A stretch of DNA of 53,112 bases. It comes from Dehalococcoidia bacterium. Lineage in GTDB: Bacteria; Chloroflexota; Dehalococcoidia; Dehalococcoidales; Fen-1064. Position numbers and translations under genes: made by a program. The notes beneath the pieces are model-generated. The model did not search any database and had not been told where the DNA came from. It saw only the letters and a program-made list of their open reading frames with translations. Numbering within the stretch: position 1 is the stretch's first letter; each line of letters starts with the position of its first letter. The stretch covers positions 1 through 53,112 of the forward strand of contig DUFD01000005.1 of assembly GCA_011171075.1 (NCBI GenBank). The letters run 5' to 3'. This document shows positions 26,497 through 35,236 of this stretch, in pieces.

Positions 26497-27359
26497 CTAT
26501 TGCCGAACTAGCCAAACAGGGAAAGTTTGTCATTACTGCTGAAGTTGGCCCACCGAAAGGCGTTGATATCCAGGAGATGCTGGAAAACGCCGAACTGATG
26601 CGCGGTAAGGTCGATGCCATCAATGTTACTGACCAGCAGAGCTCTGTAATGAGGCTGGGCTCCCTGCCCGTCTGCCGTCTGCTTATCGAGAGGGACCTGG
26701 AGCCCGTCTTCCAGGTCACCTGTCGCGACCGAAACCGAATTGCGCTTCAATCGGACCTGCTGGGCGCCTATACCCTCGGTATCAAGAATGTCCTCTGCCT
26801 CACCGGCGACTTCATCGCCCTGGGTGACCACCCGCAGGCCAAGGCCGTCTTCGACCTTGATTCTGTCTCACTGCTGCGTGCCGCCAGGGAGCTGGAGCAG
26901 GGGAAGGACCTTTCCGGTAACGAGCTGGCAGGAGCACCTAATTTCTGTCTCGGCGCAGTCGTCACCCCCGGTGCCGACCCGCTGGAACCCCAGCTTATTA
27001 AGCTGGAGAAGAAGGTCAAAGCCGGGGCTCAGTTCATCCAGACCCAGGCAGTGTATGAGCCAGAGAAGTTCGAGGCATTCATGAAGTCCATAGCCCACCT
27101 CAATGTACCGATTCTGGTGGGCATTGTGCTTCTGAGGTCCGCCGGTATGGCCCGGTTTATGAACAAGAACGTTGCCGGTGTACACGTACCGGACAGCCTC
27201 ATCCAGGAGATGGAACAGGCCGAAAAAAGGATGCAAAAGAGCGTCGAGATTGCCGCCCGCCTTATCAAGGACATGAAGTCCATGTGCCAGGGTGTGCATA
27301 TCATGGCTATCGGCATGGAGCAGCGTGTCCCCGAGATAATTGAAGCGGCCGAACTCTGA
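26493..27359 (+). CDS. metF: Methylenetetrahydrofolate reductase MetF
   Basis: A 288-residue flavin-dependent TIM-barrel enzyme reducing 5,10-methylene-THF to 5-methyl-THF, the last methyl-branch step of the Wood-Ljungdahl pathway. Family features: VITAEVGPPKG (the catalytic Glu region), DAINVTDQQSSVMRLG, FQVTCRDRNRIALQSDLLGAYTLGIKNVLCLTGD, and GAQFIQTQAVYEPEKF. No NAD(P)H-binding extension is present, as in the acetogen-type enzymes that work with MetV. Last gene before a clear terminator. Dehalococcoides mccartyi is reported to lack this enzyme, so its presence points to a lineage with a fuller pathway. Confidence 0.94.
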   Translation: MTIAELAKQGKFVITAEVGPPKGVDIQEMLENAELMRGKVDAINVTDQQSSVMRLGSLPVCRLLIERDLEPVFQVTCRDRNRIALQSDLLGAYTLGIKNVLCLTGDFIALGDHPQAKAVFDLDSVSLLRAARELEQGKDLSGNELAGAPNFCLGAVVTPGADPLEPQLIKLEKKVKAGAQFIQTQAVYEPEKFEAFMKSIAHLNVPILVGIVLLRSAGMARFMNKNVAGVHVPDSLIQEMEQAEKRMQKSVEIAARLIKDMKSMCQGVHIMAIGMEQRVPEIIEAAEL

Positions 27360-27391
27360 CATGCTCCGCGAATATATGGTAATAGAAATAG

Positions 27392-27424
27392 AGAGGCGGT
27401 GCTTACGCATCGCCTCTTTTCTCT
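27392..27424 (+). terminator. Rho-independent terminator after metF
   Basis: Stem GAGGCGGTGC (27393-27402) with GCATCGCCTC (27407-27416), one G-U pair, loop TTAC, then TTTTCTC. It sits in the gap between the convergent metF and hypE. Confidence 0.88.
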
Positions 27425-27446
27425 GTTTTATGCATTTCCTGCTACC

Positions 27447-28448
27447 CTAGCATATCCTAGGTAGCAACTCACCGACCAGCATATCGACTATCCGGGAGGC
27501 CCCCAGGGAAGTCTTCATGACCACCCGACCGGGATGCTCGGTAACCACCTCCCCAATGATAGCAGCCTGTTGACCATATGGACTCTTATGCATTATGTCA
27601 ACCACTTTTCCCGCCTCAACCTTTGGGACCACCGCTACCAATTTACCTTCATTAGCTACGTAGAGCGGGTCGAGTCCCAGAAGCTCACAGGCGGCATGTA
27701 CTCCTTCGCGGACAGGTATTTTCTCCTCTTCTATTCTCATGCCCACCCCGGACTGCCGGGCAAGCTCATTGAGGGTGCTGGCCAAACCGCCCCTGGTGGG
27801 GTCGCGTAAACAGTGAATCTGGCCGGTTACTTTCAGCATGTCGGCTACCAGCCCGTGCAAAGGTGCACAGTCACTCTCTACAGGTGACGAGAATTCCAGC
27901 CCTTCACGCTTGCTCATCACTGCAATACCGTGGTCGCCAATGGTACCACTCAGAATAATACTGTCGCCCGGCTTCGCCCCTGAACCGGAGATATCCACTC
28001 CCGGCGGTACCACTCCGATTCCGCTGGTATTGATAAAGAGCTTGTCGGCGCTGCCACGGTTTATCACCTTGGTATCGCCGGTGACTACACTGACTCCGGC
28101 CTCTTCGGCAGACTTCTTGATGGAGGCCATTACCTTCTGCAAATCGGCCATCGGCAGGCCTTCCTCAATGATGAGCGAGAGGCTCAGGTAGAGCGGAGTG
28201 GCACCACTCATGGCCAAGTCATTGACGGTACCGCAGACGGCCAGCTTGCCGATGTCTCCCCCCGGAAAGAAGATAGGACTGACCACATAGCTGTCGGTGG
28301 TAAAGGCCAGCCGTCCTCCCAGCTCAAAGACGGCCGAATCGTCCAGCTTGTCCAGTAACCTGTTATCGAACAGCGGCAGAAAAGATTCCACCAGGTCGTG
28401 GCTCAGCTTACCACCGCTACCGTGGGCAAGTAGAATCTTTTCATCCAT
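27447..28448 (-). CDS. hypE: Hydrogenase maturation factor HypE
   Basis: A 333-residue enzyme of the PurM/AIR-synthetase fold that dehydrates its C-terminal thiocarbamate to thiocyanate, donating cyanide for the hydrogenase iron. It begins ILLAHGSGGK and has DDSAVF, DPTRGGLA and the diagnostic C-terminal ...LPRIC, whose last Cys (333) is the carbamoylated residue. It is a relative of SelD, but the terminal PRIC and the operon settle it as HypE. The start overlaps the NUDIX gene by 8 nt. Last gene of hypF-hypC-hypD-nudix-hypE. Confidence 0.96.
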   Translation of the reverse strand: MDEKILLAHGSGGKLSHDLVESFLPLFDNRLLDKLDDSAVFELGGRLAFTTDSYVVSPIFFPGGDIGKLAVCGTVNDLAMSGATPLYLSLSLIIEEGLPMADLQKVMASIKKSAEEAGVSVVTGDTKVINRGSADKLFINTSGIGVVPPGVDISGSGAKPGDSIILSGTIGDHGIAVMSKREGLEFSSPVESDCAPLHGLVADMLKVTGQIHCLRDPTRGGLASTLNELARQSGVGMRIEEEKIPVREGVHAACELLGLDPLYVANEGKLVAVVPKVEAGKVVDIMHKSPYGQQAAIIGEVVTEHPGRVVMKTSLGASRIVDMLVGELLPRIC

Positions 28449-28935
28449 CAGGCGCTAATTCTCCAAAAAAAGCGTTAAAGTCCCCTTTGTAGCTACCTCT
28501 CTCTGGAAAATCAGCATTGACTAGTTGATAGAATTTTAGCGAGAAGCCATAGGCAGTCAGTTCCTCGATTGGAACCATGCTGATTTCGCGAATTGGTTTC
28601 GACGAACTCGACGCATGCAAATCTTTGTGCTTCCAATTCGGTGATAACGCCTTTTCGCCTACTCTATTAATCAGAAACGTTATATGTACCACGTGGTTAT
28701 CTTCATTAATCCTGTCACATATATAAAGCAGTTCTCTAACCGATATATCCAGTCCCGTCTCTTCTTTTATTTCGCGTACGAGACACTGCTCAATACTCTC
28801 GCCCGGTTCCAATTTACCCCCAGGAAGAGCCCAGTGACGTTTTTCGGTCACGTCCTGCTTTACGAGCAGGATTTTATTCTCCTCGATTAATATCCCCGTT
28901 GGTCGTACAATAAGACTATCAGGACTCACCATCAT
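28441..28935 (-). CDS. NUDIX hydrolase inside the hyp operon
   Basis: About 164 residues from ATG 28935. A complete Nudix box is present: GGKLEPGESIEQCLVREIKEETGL, matching G-x5-E-x7-REUxEExGU, so it should bind metal and hydrolyse a nucleoside diphosphate-linked substrate. The open frame reaches 29040, but that extension would run back into hypD coding sequence; 28935 starts just after the hypD stop. It overlaps hypE by 8 nt, so it is translationally embedded in the hydrogenase maturation operon. Substrate unknown. A role in hydrogenase maturation is not established for this family. Confidence 0.87.
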   Translation of the reverse strand: MMVSPDSLIVRPTGILIEENKILLVKQDVTEKRHWALPGGKLEPGESIEQCLVREIKEETGLDISVRELLYICDRINEDNHVVHITFLINRVGEKALSPNWKHKDLHASSSSKPIREISMVPIEELTAYGFSLKFYQLVNADFPERGSYKGDFNAFFGELAPDG

Positions 28936-28946
28936 TGTCACACTCG

Positions 28947-30041
28947 TTAGTCTGCTAGACCTTCTCCATACAGATAGTAGGCGGAACAACTGCCCTCCGA
29001 TGATACCATACATGGCCCCACCGGGTTTTCCGGATTGCATACCCGACGGAAGAGTTTGCAGTCCAGAGGGGTCTTCACACCACGTAAAATATCACCGCAA
29101 ATGCACCCTTCCGGTTCCCGAGGCAGTGATACCTCAACCTCAAAAACACTTTCGGCGTCAAAACGACGGTACTCTTCCCTCAAGCGCATCCCGCTTTCAG
29201 GGACTACCCCGATTCCCCTCCAGTTCGCCTCACAGTTCTCAAAGACCATGCCCATTGTCTCCAGCGCCCGCACATTACCCTCCGGTCTGACGCCACGCCG
29301 GTAGGCTATCTCCACCGACGGTTTACCCGCTTCAATCTGGGCTACCAGCATGTCGATGCACTGGAGGACATCCAAGGGCTCGAAGCCGGACACCACGCAG
29401 GCAATGCCATAGTCACGAGCCAAGAAATCATAGGGTCTTGAGCCAATAACGGCACTGACATGCCCCGGACAGACCAGCCCGTCGAGCCGCACCTCTCCCG
29501 AGTCAAGGAGCGCCTTTATCACCGGGGGACACAACTTGTGCATCGACAGGACATAGTAATTGCTGACATCTTCCCGCGAAGCCTCCAGCACCGAAGCAGC
29601 AATGGTAGGCGCGGTGGTCTCGAAACCGATACCGAGCATGACCACGGACTTGTCCGGGTTACGCCGCGCCATATCGAGGGCGTCAAGGGCGGAGTAAACT
29701 ATGCGGACATCCCCGCCTTCAGCCCTGACCTCCTGCAGGCTGGAATAGCTACCGGGAACCTTGAGCATATCACCAAAGGTAGCCACGACAACGTCGGGGA
29801 AACGGGCAAGGGCGATTGCCCTGTCCAGGTCAGCGTTGGCGGTGACACAGACCGGGCAGCCTGGACCTGATAGCATCTCGATGGTAGAGGGAAGAAGCTG
29901 CCGGATACCGTGCTTGAAGATGGTAACGGTATGCCCCCCACAGAACTCCATCAGTCTGATCGGTTTTTTCGACCGCCGATGAATCCTGTCGACCAGGCGT
30001 TTACCCAGCTCACTATTACGGTATTCGTCAACGAACCTCAT
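28947..30041 (-). CDS. hypD: Hydrogenase maturation factor HypD
   Basis: A 364-residue [4Fe-4S] scaffold protein that, with HypC, assembles the Fe(CN)2CO unit. Conserved features: MEFCGGHTVTIFKHGI near the N-terminus, GPGCPVCVT, ATFGDMLKVPGS, GFETTAPTIA, and the C-terminal cysteines CICGDILRG...P-x-DC...CNPENPVGPCMVSSEGSC that bind the cluster. Length is typical. It starts 3 nt after the hypC stop. Confidence 0.96.
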   Translation of the reverse strand: MRFVDEYRNSELGKRLVDRIHRRSKKPIRLMEFCGGHTVTIFKHGIRQLLPSTIEMLSGPGCPVCVTANADLDRAIALARFPDVVVATFGDMLKVPGSYSSLQEVRAEGGDVRIVYSALDALDMARRNPDKSVVMLGIGFETTAPTIAASVLEASREDVSNYYVLSMHKLCPPVIKALLDSGEVRLDGLVCPGHVSAVIGSRPYDFLARDYGIACVVSGFEPLDVLQCIDMLVAQIEAGKPSVEIAYRRGVRPEGNVRALETMGMVFENCEANWRGIGVVPESGMRLREEYRRFDAESVFEVEVSLPREPEGCICGDILRGVKTPLDCKLFRRVCNPENPVGPCMVSSEGSCSAYYLYGEGLAD

Positions 30042-30044
30042 GTC

Positions 30045-30278
30045 CTACCCATTCCAACTATCCAGTCCATCGGCAGCCTCTTCGAGAAGACTAAGGGTCT
30101 TTATAGCCTCGGCTTCATCAATGACGTTTATCGCGTAACCGGTATGGAGCAATACGTAATCGCCCGGCTTCACGTCCGGCGTTAGCCAGATACTGATACG
30201 ACGACTTACCTCGCCAAACTCTACTTCAGCCGATAGGCCGTCTACGGACTTTACCATAGCCGGAATAGCCAGACACAT
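30045..30278 (-). CDS. hypC: Hydrogenase maturation chaperone HypC
   Basis: 77 residues beginning MCLAIPAMV, with the invariant Cys2 that HypC uses to hold the iron moiety. It has the usual small beta-barrel pattern (DVKPGDYVLLHTGYAINVIDEAEA). It shuttles the Fe(CN)2CO unit from HypD to the large subunit. It overlaps the hypF stop by one base (TGATG). Confidence 0.96.
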   Translation of the reverse strand: MCLAIPAMVKSVDGLSAEVEFGEVSRRISIWLTPDVKPGDYVLLHTGYAINVIDEAEAIKTLSLLEEAADGLDSWNG

Positions 30279-32623
30279 CAGGAACCCCCTCCTTCTTCAG
30301 CGAAATTGGCAATGACCGCCTGCCCCAGCGAGACGCCGCCATCATTGGTAGGCACCTGCTTATGAGTAAGCACCGAGAATCCTGCTTTTTTCAGTGCCTC
30401 TACGGTCAGTCTCAGCAGCAGTCGATTTTGAAAAACACCGCCACTCAGGGCTATTTTACTGATGCCAGTCCTCTTCGCAGACCGCTGGCATATCTCAACC
30501 ACCACCTGAGACATGGTGTTATGGAATCTGGCTGATATTACCTCAGGCCTACAGCCTTTATCAAGGTCCTGGATAACGGCTTCAAACAACCTGCCGAACT
30601 GCACGATTTCTATACCATTCTGCCTGGCGATATCGAACGGATAATAACCAGCTTCACCTTCATCGGCGATTGCCTCAAGCTCAATGGCTGCCTGGGCCTC
30701 GTAGTCTACCTGTCCCCGTACTCCTACCAGTGCCGATACCCCGTCAAACAGTCGCCCGCAGCTTGAAGTCAATGGTGAGTTGAGCCCCCTGGCAATCTGC
30801 TTCTCAATGATATCAATCTCCCCACTGTCCATGTACTGCATCAGGGGCAGGTTGTCCTTCAGTGCACCCTTACCCAGAATACTGAGCAGATATCCGATAG
30901 CCATGCGGTATGGCCTTTTCACAGCAGCCTCGCCCCCGGGCATGGGTACATATTGCAGGTGACCCAGCCTCTGGAATCCACGATAATCAGCCAGCAGGAA
31001 CTCGCCACCCCAGATACGGCCGTCCGTACCGAAACCGGTACCATCAAAGGCAACCCCGATGACCGGTTCGTCAATCCCGTTATCAACCATGCAGCTGACA
31101 ATGTGGGCGTGGTGATGCTGGACCGGCACGAGCGATAGTCCGGGTGATGCAGCGGTCAACTCTCTGGCATACTTGGTAGAAAGGTACTCGGGGTGCATGT
31201 CACAGGCTATAATCTCAGGCTGGACGCGGAAAAGCCTTTTATAAAGCTCAATGGTAGCCTCGAAATGCTCCAGGGTTTCCAGGTTCTCCATGTCCCCGAT
31301 GTGCTGGCTCAGAAAGGCATGGTCTTCCCGCGTCAGGCAGAAGGTGTTCTTCAACTCGGCCCCACAGGCCAGTACCTGCTTCGACCTGAAAGGAAGGTGT
31401 ATCGGATAGGGGGCATACCCCCGCGCCCGCCGCACCAGCTGAGGCCCTTCTCTCTCAACAATAGCCACGCTATCATCATACCTCGAATAGATGTCCCGAT
31501 TATGCACCAGGAAGTAGTCGGCAATACCCCCAAGCCTCCTCAGAGCCTCTTCATTATCACTGGCAATCGGCTCCTCACTCAGATTACCGCTGGTCATCAC
31601 CAGGGGTAATCCGGTCTCCCTCATCAACAGGTAGTGCAACGGTGTATAAGGCAGCATCACCCCGAGGTGTTTCAATTTAGGTGCCACCGCTGCCGCAACC
31701 GTAGACCCGGATTTCCATTTCAGGAGAACGATGGGACAATGGTGAGATGTCAGGAGTTCTCTTTCGACCTCAGATACATCACAATGTTCCGCTACCTCTT
31801 CCAGGGAGGTCAGCATAATAGCAAATGGTTTCGAAGGGCGTTTCTTCCTTTGCCGGAGCAGCATCACCGCCTTTTCGCTCGTGGCATCGCATGCCAGGAG
31901 GAACCCACCCAGTCCTTTGATAGCCACGATTTTGCCCTCTCTGAGTAATCGGGTTGTTTCTGCGATTGCATCCTCCGTCCTGACTATCTTACCGCTGCTA
32001 TCGGTCAGTTCAAGGCTTGGCCCGCAGTGCGGACAGGCATTGGGCTGGGCATGAAAGCGACGGTCCAGAGGGTTGTTATACTCCTGCTGGCATTCTGGGC
32101 ACATCTGGAAATGGCGCATCGTGGTCTTTGGGCGGTCGTAAGGAATATCCTCAATAATGGTGAATCGAGGGCCGCAGTTGGTGCAGTTGGTAAAGGGATA
32201 ACGGTACCGTCGGTCGTCCGGCGACAGAAACTCCTCAAGACAGGCAGGACAGGTTGCCACATCCGGGGAGACAAGCTGGTACTTGCCCTCCTCGGAGATG
32301 CTGCCCAGTATCTCAAAACGCTCGTAGCCGACCGGTCTCTCTTTAGAGGTCGAGATACTTTCGATACGGGCCAGCGGTGGAGTAGTCTGTTCCAGTTCAA
32401 CCAGAAACCTGTCAAGGGCTGCCTGTATCCCCTCAATGTCAATCCTTACATCCTCAGAGGTGTTACAGACCCACCCTTTCAGACCATGCCGGGTGACAAG
32501 CTGGTAAACAAAAGGCCGGAAACCGACCCCCTGCACTACCCCACGGACGCTGACAGATAACCTAACGATATTCCTGGAGGCCGCCGTTTTCCCCGCCAAT
32601 GATGACTTACCAGTCCTGACCAT
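30278..32623 (-). CDS. hypF: Carbamoyltransferase HypF
   Basis: A 781-residue enzyme making the carbamoyl group for the hydrogenase cyanide ligands. Domains in order: an N-terminal acylphosphatase domain (VRGVVQGVGFRPFVYQL, about 27-110); paired zinc fingers (CPACLEEF, CTNCGPRF, CPECQQEY, CPHCGP, about 125-205); a YrdC-like domain (IVAIKGLGGFLLACDAT onward); and a Kae1-like C-terminal domain with HHHAHIVSCMVDN and FDGTGFGTDGRIWGGEF. All are intact. The first 20 or so residues before the acylphosphatase core are an unusual basic extension. The predicted promoter puts transcription start at the ATG itself. Confidence 0.96.
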   Translation of the reverse strand: MVRTGKSSLAGKTAASRNIVRLSVSVRGVVQGVGFRPFVYQLVTRHGLKGWVCNTSEDVRIDIEGIQAALDRFLVELEQTTPPLARIESISTSKERPVGYERFEILGSISEEGKYQLVSPDVATCPACLEEFLSPDDRRYRYPFTNCTNCGPRFTIIEDIPYDRPKTTMRHFQMCPECQQEYNNPLDRRFHAQPNACPHCGPSLELTDSSGKIVRTEDAIAETTRLLREGKIVAIKGLGGFLLACDATSEKAVMLLRQRKKRPSKPFAIMLTSLEEVAEHCDVSEVERELLTSHHCPIVLLKWKSGSTVAAAVAPKLKHLGVMLPYTPLHYLLMRETGLPLVMTSGNLSEEPIASDNEEALRRLGGIADYFLVHNRDIYSRYDDSVAIVEREGPQLVRRARGYAPYPIHLPFRSKQVLACGAELKNTFCLTREDHAFLSQHIGDMENLETLEHFEATIELYKRLFRVQPEIIACDMHPEYLSTKYARELTAASPGLSLVPVQHHHAHIVSCMVDNGIDEPVIGVAFDGTGFGTDGRIWGGEFLLADYRGFQRLGHLQYVPMPGGEAAVKRPYRMAIGYLLSILGKGALKDNLPLMQYMDSGEIDIIEKQIARGLNSPLTSSCGRLFDGVSALVGVRGQVDYEAQAAIELEAIADEGEAGYYPFDIARQNGIEIVQFGRLFEAVIQDLDKGCRPEVISARFHNTMSQVVVEICQRSAKRTGISKIALSGGVFQNRLLLRLTVEALKKAGFSVLTHKQVPTNDGGVSLGQAVIANFAEEGGGS

Positions 32624-32629
32624 TAATAA

Positions 32630-32659
32630 ATATTAACACGGCACGAACAAGAGTGACAA
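32630..32659 (-). promoter_or_regulatory. Predicted promoter of the hyp operon, possibly leaderless
   Basis: Read on the minus strand: TTGTCA (32659-32654), an 18-nt spacer and TAATAT (32635-32630). The expected transcription start is about 32623, the A of the hypF ATG. No ribosome binding site is visible before that ATG. Confidence 0.5.
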
Positions 32660-32678
32660 TTTGCGGTACAACATTATG

Positions 32679-33314
32679 TCATCTTTTCCTGCTCAGGAGA
32701 CAGGCACGGCTGCGGCTGTCCCAGTGAAAATCAATAAAGGTGAAGCGTGAAAACATTTCTATCAATTCCAGCGTGGTAAAGAAATGATGGGGCACCCCTT
32801 TTTCACGACCTTCCGTCAGCACAATGGTATCTGGTTCTATTTCAATACCGCTGTGGTATCGCATCGGCCCAATAGGTTTACACGTACTGACTACTACAAA
32901 GAGCCAGCCACCCGACTTCAAAACACGGTAGATTTCTTCTATCGTCCGCCTGATTCGTTCGACCGGATTATGGTTAATCACCAGGCAACTGATAACGGCG
33001 TCAAACTGCTCATCGCGCCAGGGTATACCCGTCATATCGGCACAAACCAGCTCGGCAGATAGATTCTCACCGGTAAGCCATTCACCCGCAAGGTAAAGGG
33101 CAGATGGTGCATAGTCAAGCCCGGATATCTGATAGCCCAGACCACTGAAAAAGTGCAGGTGACGTCCGTCACCACACCCCAGGTCGAGAATACGCCTCAC
33201 ACCGTTCTCCTGAAACAGACGGTGAAGGTCCTCAGTATCCTCATGGGGTACAGCACGGTCATAAGTGGAAGTGAGCCTGTAGATTAACTCCCAGCTATGA
33301 GCTTCATTATCCAT
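32679..33314 (-). CDS. Class I SAM-dependent methyltransferase
   Basis: A 211-residue Rossmann-type methyltransferase. Motif I is ILDLGCGDGRHLHFF (about 37-51), followed by the acidic end of beta2 (GLDYAPSALYLA), CADMTGIPWRDEQFDAVISC and GGWLFVVV. It resembles the UbiE/small-molecule group. Substrate cannot be told from sequence. It follows the HhH-GPD-like gene by 42 nt in the same orientation and is probably the last gene of a three-gene unit. Confidence 0.85.
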   Translation of the reverse strand: MDNEAHSWELIYRLTSTYDRAVPHEDTEDLHRLFQENGVRRILDLGCGDGRHLHFFSGLGYQISGLDYAPSALYLAGEWLTGENLSAELVCADMTGIPWRDEQFDAVISCLVINHNPVERIRRTIEEIYRVLKSGGWLFVVVSTCKPIGPMRYHSGIEIEPDTIVLTEGREKGVPHHFFTTLELIEMFSRFTFIDFHWDSRSRACLLSRKR

Positions 33315-33356
33315 TTCTTATAATTGCCTGCCCTGTCCCTGTAATACTCCACGGAA

Positions 33357-34325
33357 TCAAATCCGAATCTCCTCTTCCAGCCAGGGAATATGCTCAGTCT
33401 CCCTCTTCCAGAAAAGATCTTCCCAGATATAATGCACCGCAAGCTGTTTATACTTCCCGTACCTCTCAAAGTGTTTCAACAGTTTTTCAACCGGCACAGG
33501 ATTTTCAGGGTCTCTATCAAAGAAAAGTTTGGAGTATATCTTCTGCTCCCAGGGTGAAATGTGGTTGAAGAAGTCCCAGTGGTGAAAGACATCAAAGAGC
33601 AGATACCAGACGGTCGCCGGCCCGACCCCGTAGAGCTTTAGCAGCTCCCTCATCTGTGTTTCCCTATCCTGGTTTCTCAAAGTTTGCTCGTCGATAAGGC
33701 CCTTGGAAAAATAATCATCTATCTTTTTAATGAACTTAGCACGATAGCCAATCTTCAATGCCCGTAGCTCTTCCTCACTGACGTTTTGGAGTCCACCGGG
33801 ATTCCAGAAACACCATAACTCCTTACCGTCGAACTCAAGAAGTGTCCCGTAATTTTCCAGCAGAACCTGAAACATCTGAATCGACCGTCTCACTGAGGCA
33901 TTCTGTAAAACTACCCCGATTATCAAATACTCATACAGAGAAGATGGATGACCGGGCCGCATACCGCGCAGCTTTTCGATTACCGGTGCAAGCATTGCGT
34001 CCTTCTGAGACCTCTTATAGAAGTCGGATAAATCAAGGTCGAGATTATAGCGGTACCTGATTTCACTAATGAGTGAGTCAACAAAATCATGTGGCAGTTG
34101 AGCTTCAGAAAACACCATCATCGAGATTTTAGGCTCGTCAATCGTACCTTCACTGGTGAACTTGATTCCTACTGGCATCCCCTGCCAGTTAAGGGTCTGC
34201 CAGCGGATACCCGGTTCCCATAAATTATCGCCCGACGTGAAATGGTCCGGCTTATGAAACGTGGGGTCGAAGGCAAATGGTGTTGACGGGGTAATCTCTA
34301 TTTTATCTGTCACGTTAAGATTCAT
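33357..34325 (-). CDS. HhH-GPD (DNA glycosylase-like) protein
   Basis: 322 residues. From about residue 95 the sequence follows the AlkA/OGG glycosylase plan: LDLSDFYKRSQKDAMLAPVI, a helical core (YEYLIIGVVLQNASVRRSIQMFQVLL), the alternating-helix segment LKIGYRAKFIKKIDDYF, and a helix-hairpin-helix RELLKLYGVGPATVWYLLF. At the place where glycosylases have the catalytic Asp (usually DxFPxxD), this protein reads DFFNHISPWE, so that Asp appears replaced by Glu or shifted. The N-terminal about 90 residues resemble an OGG-like N-domain only loosely. It could be an unusual base-excision glycosylase or a non-catalytic DNA binder. Confidence 0.55.
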   Translation of the reverse strand: MNLNVTDKIEITPSTPFAFDPTFHKPDHFTSGDNLWEPGIRWQTLNWQGMPVGIKFTSEGTIDEPKISMMVFSEAQLPHDFVDSLISEIRYRYNLDLDLSDFYKRSQKDAMLAPVIEKLRGMRPGHPSSLYEYLIIGVVLQNASVRRSIQMFQVLLENYGTLLEFDGKELWCFWNPGGLQNVSEEELRALKIGYRAKFIKKIDDYFSKGLIDEQTLRNQDRETQMRELLKLYGVGPATVWYLLFDVFHHWDFFNHISPWEQKIYSKLFFDRDPENPVPVEKLLKHFERYGKYKQLAVHYIWEDLFWKRETEHIPWLEEEIRI

Positions 34326-34331
34326 GATGTT

Positions 34332-35048
34332 TCAGCCCAACTGAGCCTTTAGATAACTCATGGTTTCCAGCTTGGTCTGGGGTCCATCATGTCCCAGCAC
34401 AAAGATATTAACATCTAACTTTTCAAACGCTTTTATCATTTCCTTCAATTTTGCTTTATCATACTCTCCCCTGTTTTGATAATAGTCTGCGCCTTCCGCG
34501 TCGCCTATAAAAACGACTCTTTCTTCCGGAACATGGATTAATACCGAGTCATCGGAATGTGTCGCATTGAATTCCATGATTTCACAGTGAACTCCTCCCA
34601 GGTCGATGTGGATTACACCGGTAAACTCGATCTCGCCCCTAACGACCTTTATCTTGTTCATGTCGGGATATTCCAGCCTGATACACCGGTCGCATTTCTC
34701 AATATCTTCACCTGATTGAAGCCGCTTTTCCATAGCCTCATCAGTCCATTCCCATTTTTGTACTTCACTAAGTTTACTATTGGTCAGATGGCCGGCCACA
34801 GTCGTACCTGATACAGAATGCATCCCAAAGGTGTGGTCCCAGTGCCAGTGGGTGATAACAGTAAAATCAGGCAGCCCTAAATCCAGCTCTCTCAGCCCGC
34901 TATAGAATTTTTCCACGTGTTCTGAAGAGTTCCCGGCATCTACAGCCAGCGAATATCTGTCCCCCTTGATATAGCCGAGTACCGGTCTGTCCGTTCTCTC
35001 CTCCGCCGGAAGGTAATACAACCTGTCTGATATTCTTTTGAGTTCCAT
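34332..35048 (-). CDS. Metallo-beta-lactamase fold hydrolase 1
   Basis: About 238 residues with the zinc motif THWHWDHTFGMH (HxHxDH), a downstream metal-ligand His in FNATHSDDS and the Asp in FIGDAEGAD, and a final LGHDGPQ. All metal ligands are present, so it should be an active dinuclear hydrolase. The frame can begin at TTG 35063, but GAGGGAACGCT precedes ATG 35048, which also gives the usual short N-terminus (MELKRISDRLYYL). It lies 6 nt before the HhH-GPD-like gene. Substrate unknown. Confidence 0.85.
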   Translation of the reverse strand: MELKRISDRLYYLPAEERTDRPVLGYIKGDRYSLAVDAGNSSEHVEKFYSGLRELDLGLPDFTVITHWHWDHTFGMHSVSGTTVAGHLTNSKLSEVQKWEWTDEAMEKRLQSGEDIEKCDRCIRLEYPDMNKIKVVRGEIEFTGVIHIDLGGVHCEIMEFNATHSDDSVLIHVPEERVVFIGDAEGADYYQNRGEYDKAKLKEMIKAFEKLDVNIFVLGHDGPQTKLETMSYLKAQLG

Positions 35049-35159
35049 ATAGCGTTCCCTCAAGAGTTAAATCTATTCCCCTACGCCTCTATACTCATCA
35101 CTAATCTGGAAAAAAGAACAGTTGCTGATTGAATCCAAAGGCAGAGAGATAAACCTGTC

Positions 35160-35236
35160 TGGTCGGGGTGAGAGGACTCGAACCTCCGGCCTCAGCGTCC
35201 CAAACGCTGCGCGCTAACCAACTGCGCCACACCCCG
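35160..35236 (-). tRNA. tRNA-Pro(TGG)
   Basis: 77 nt including encoded CCA. The acceptor CGGGGTG pairs with CACCCCG and the anticodon loop is TTTGGGA (TGG). The T-loop GTTCGAGTC is canonical. Confidence 0.97.

Noticed and set aside
27447-28448. SelD (selenophosphate synthase)
   Set aside because: Same fold, but the C-terminal PRIC and hyp operon context identify HypE; the SelD N-terminal Cys/Sec motif is absent.
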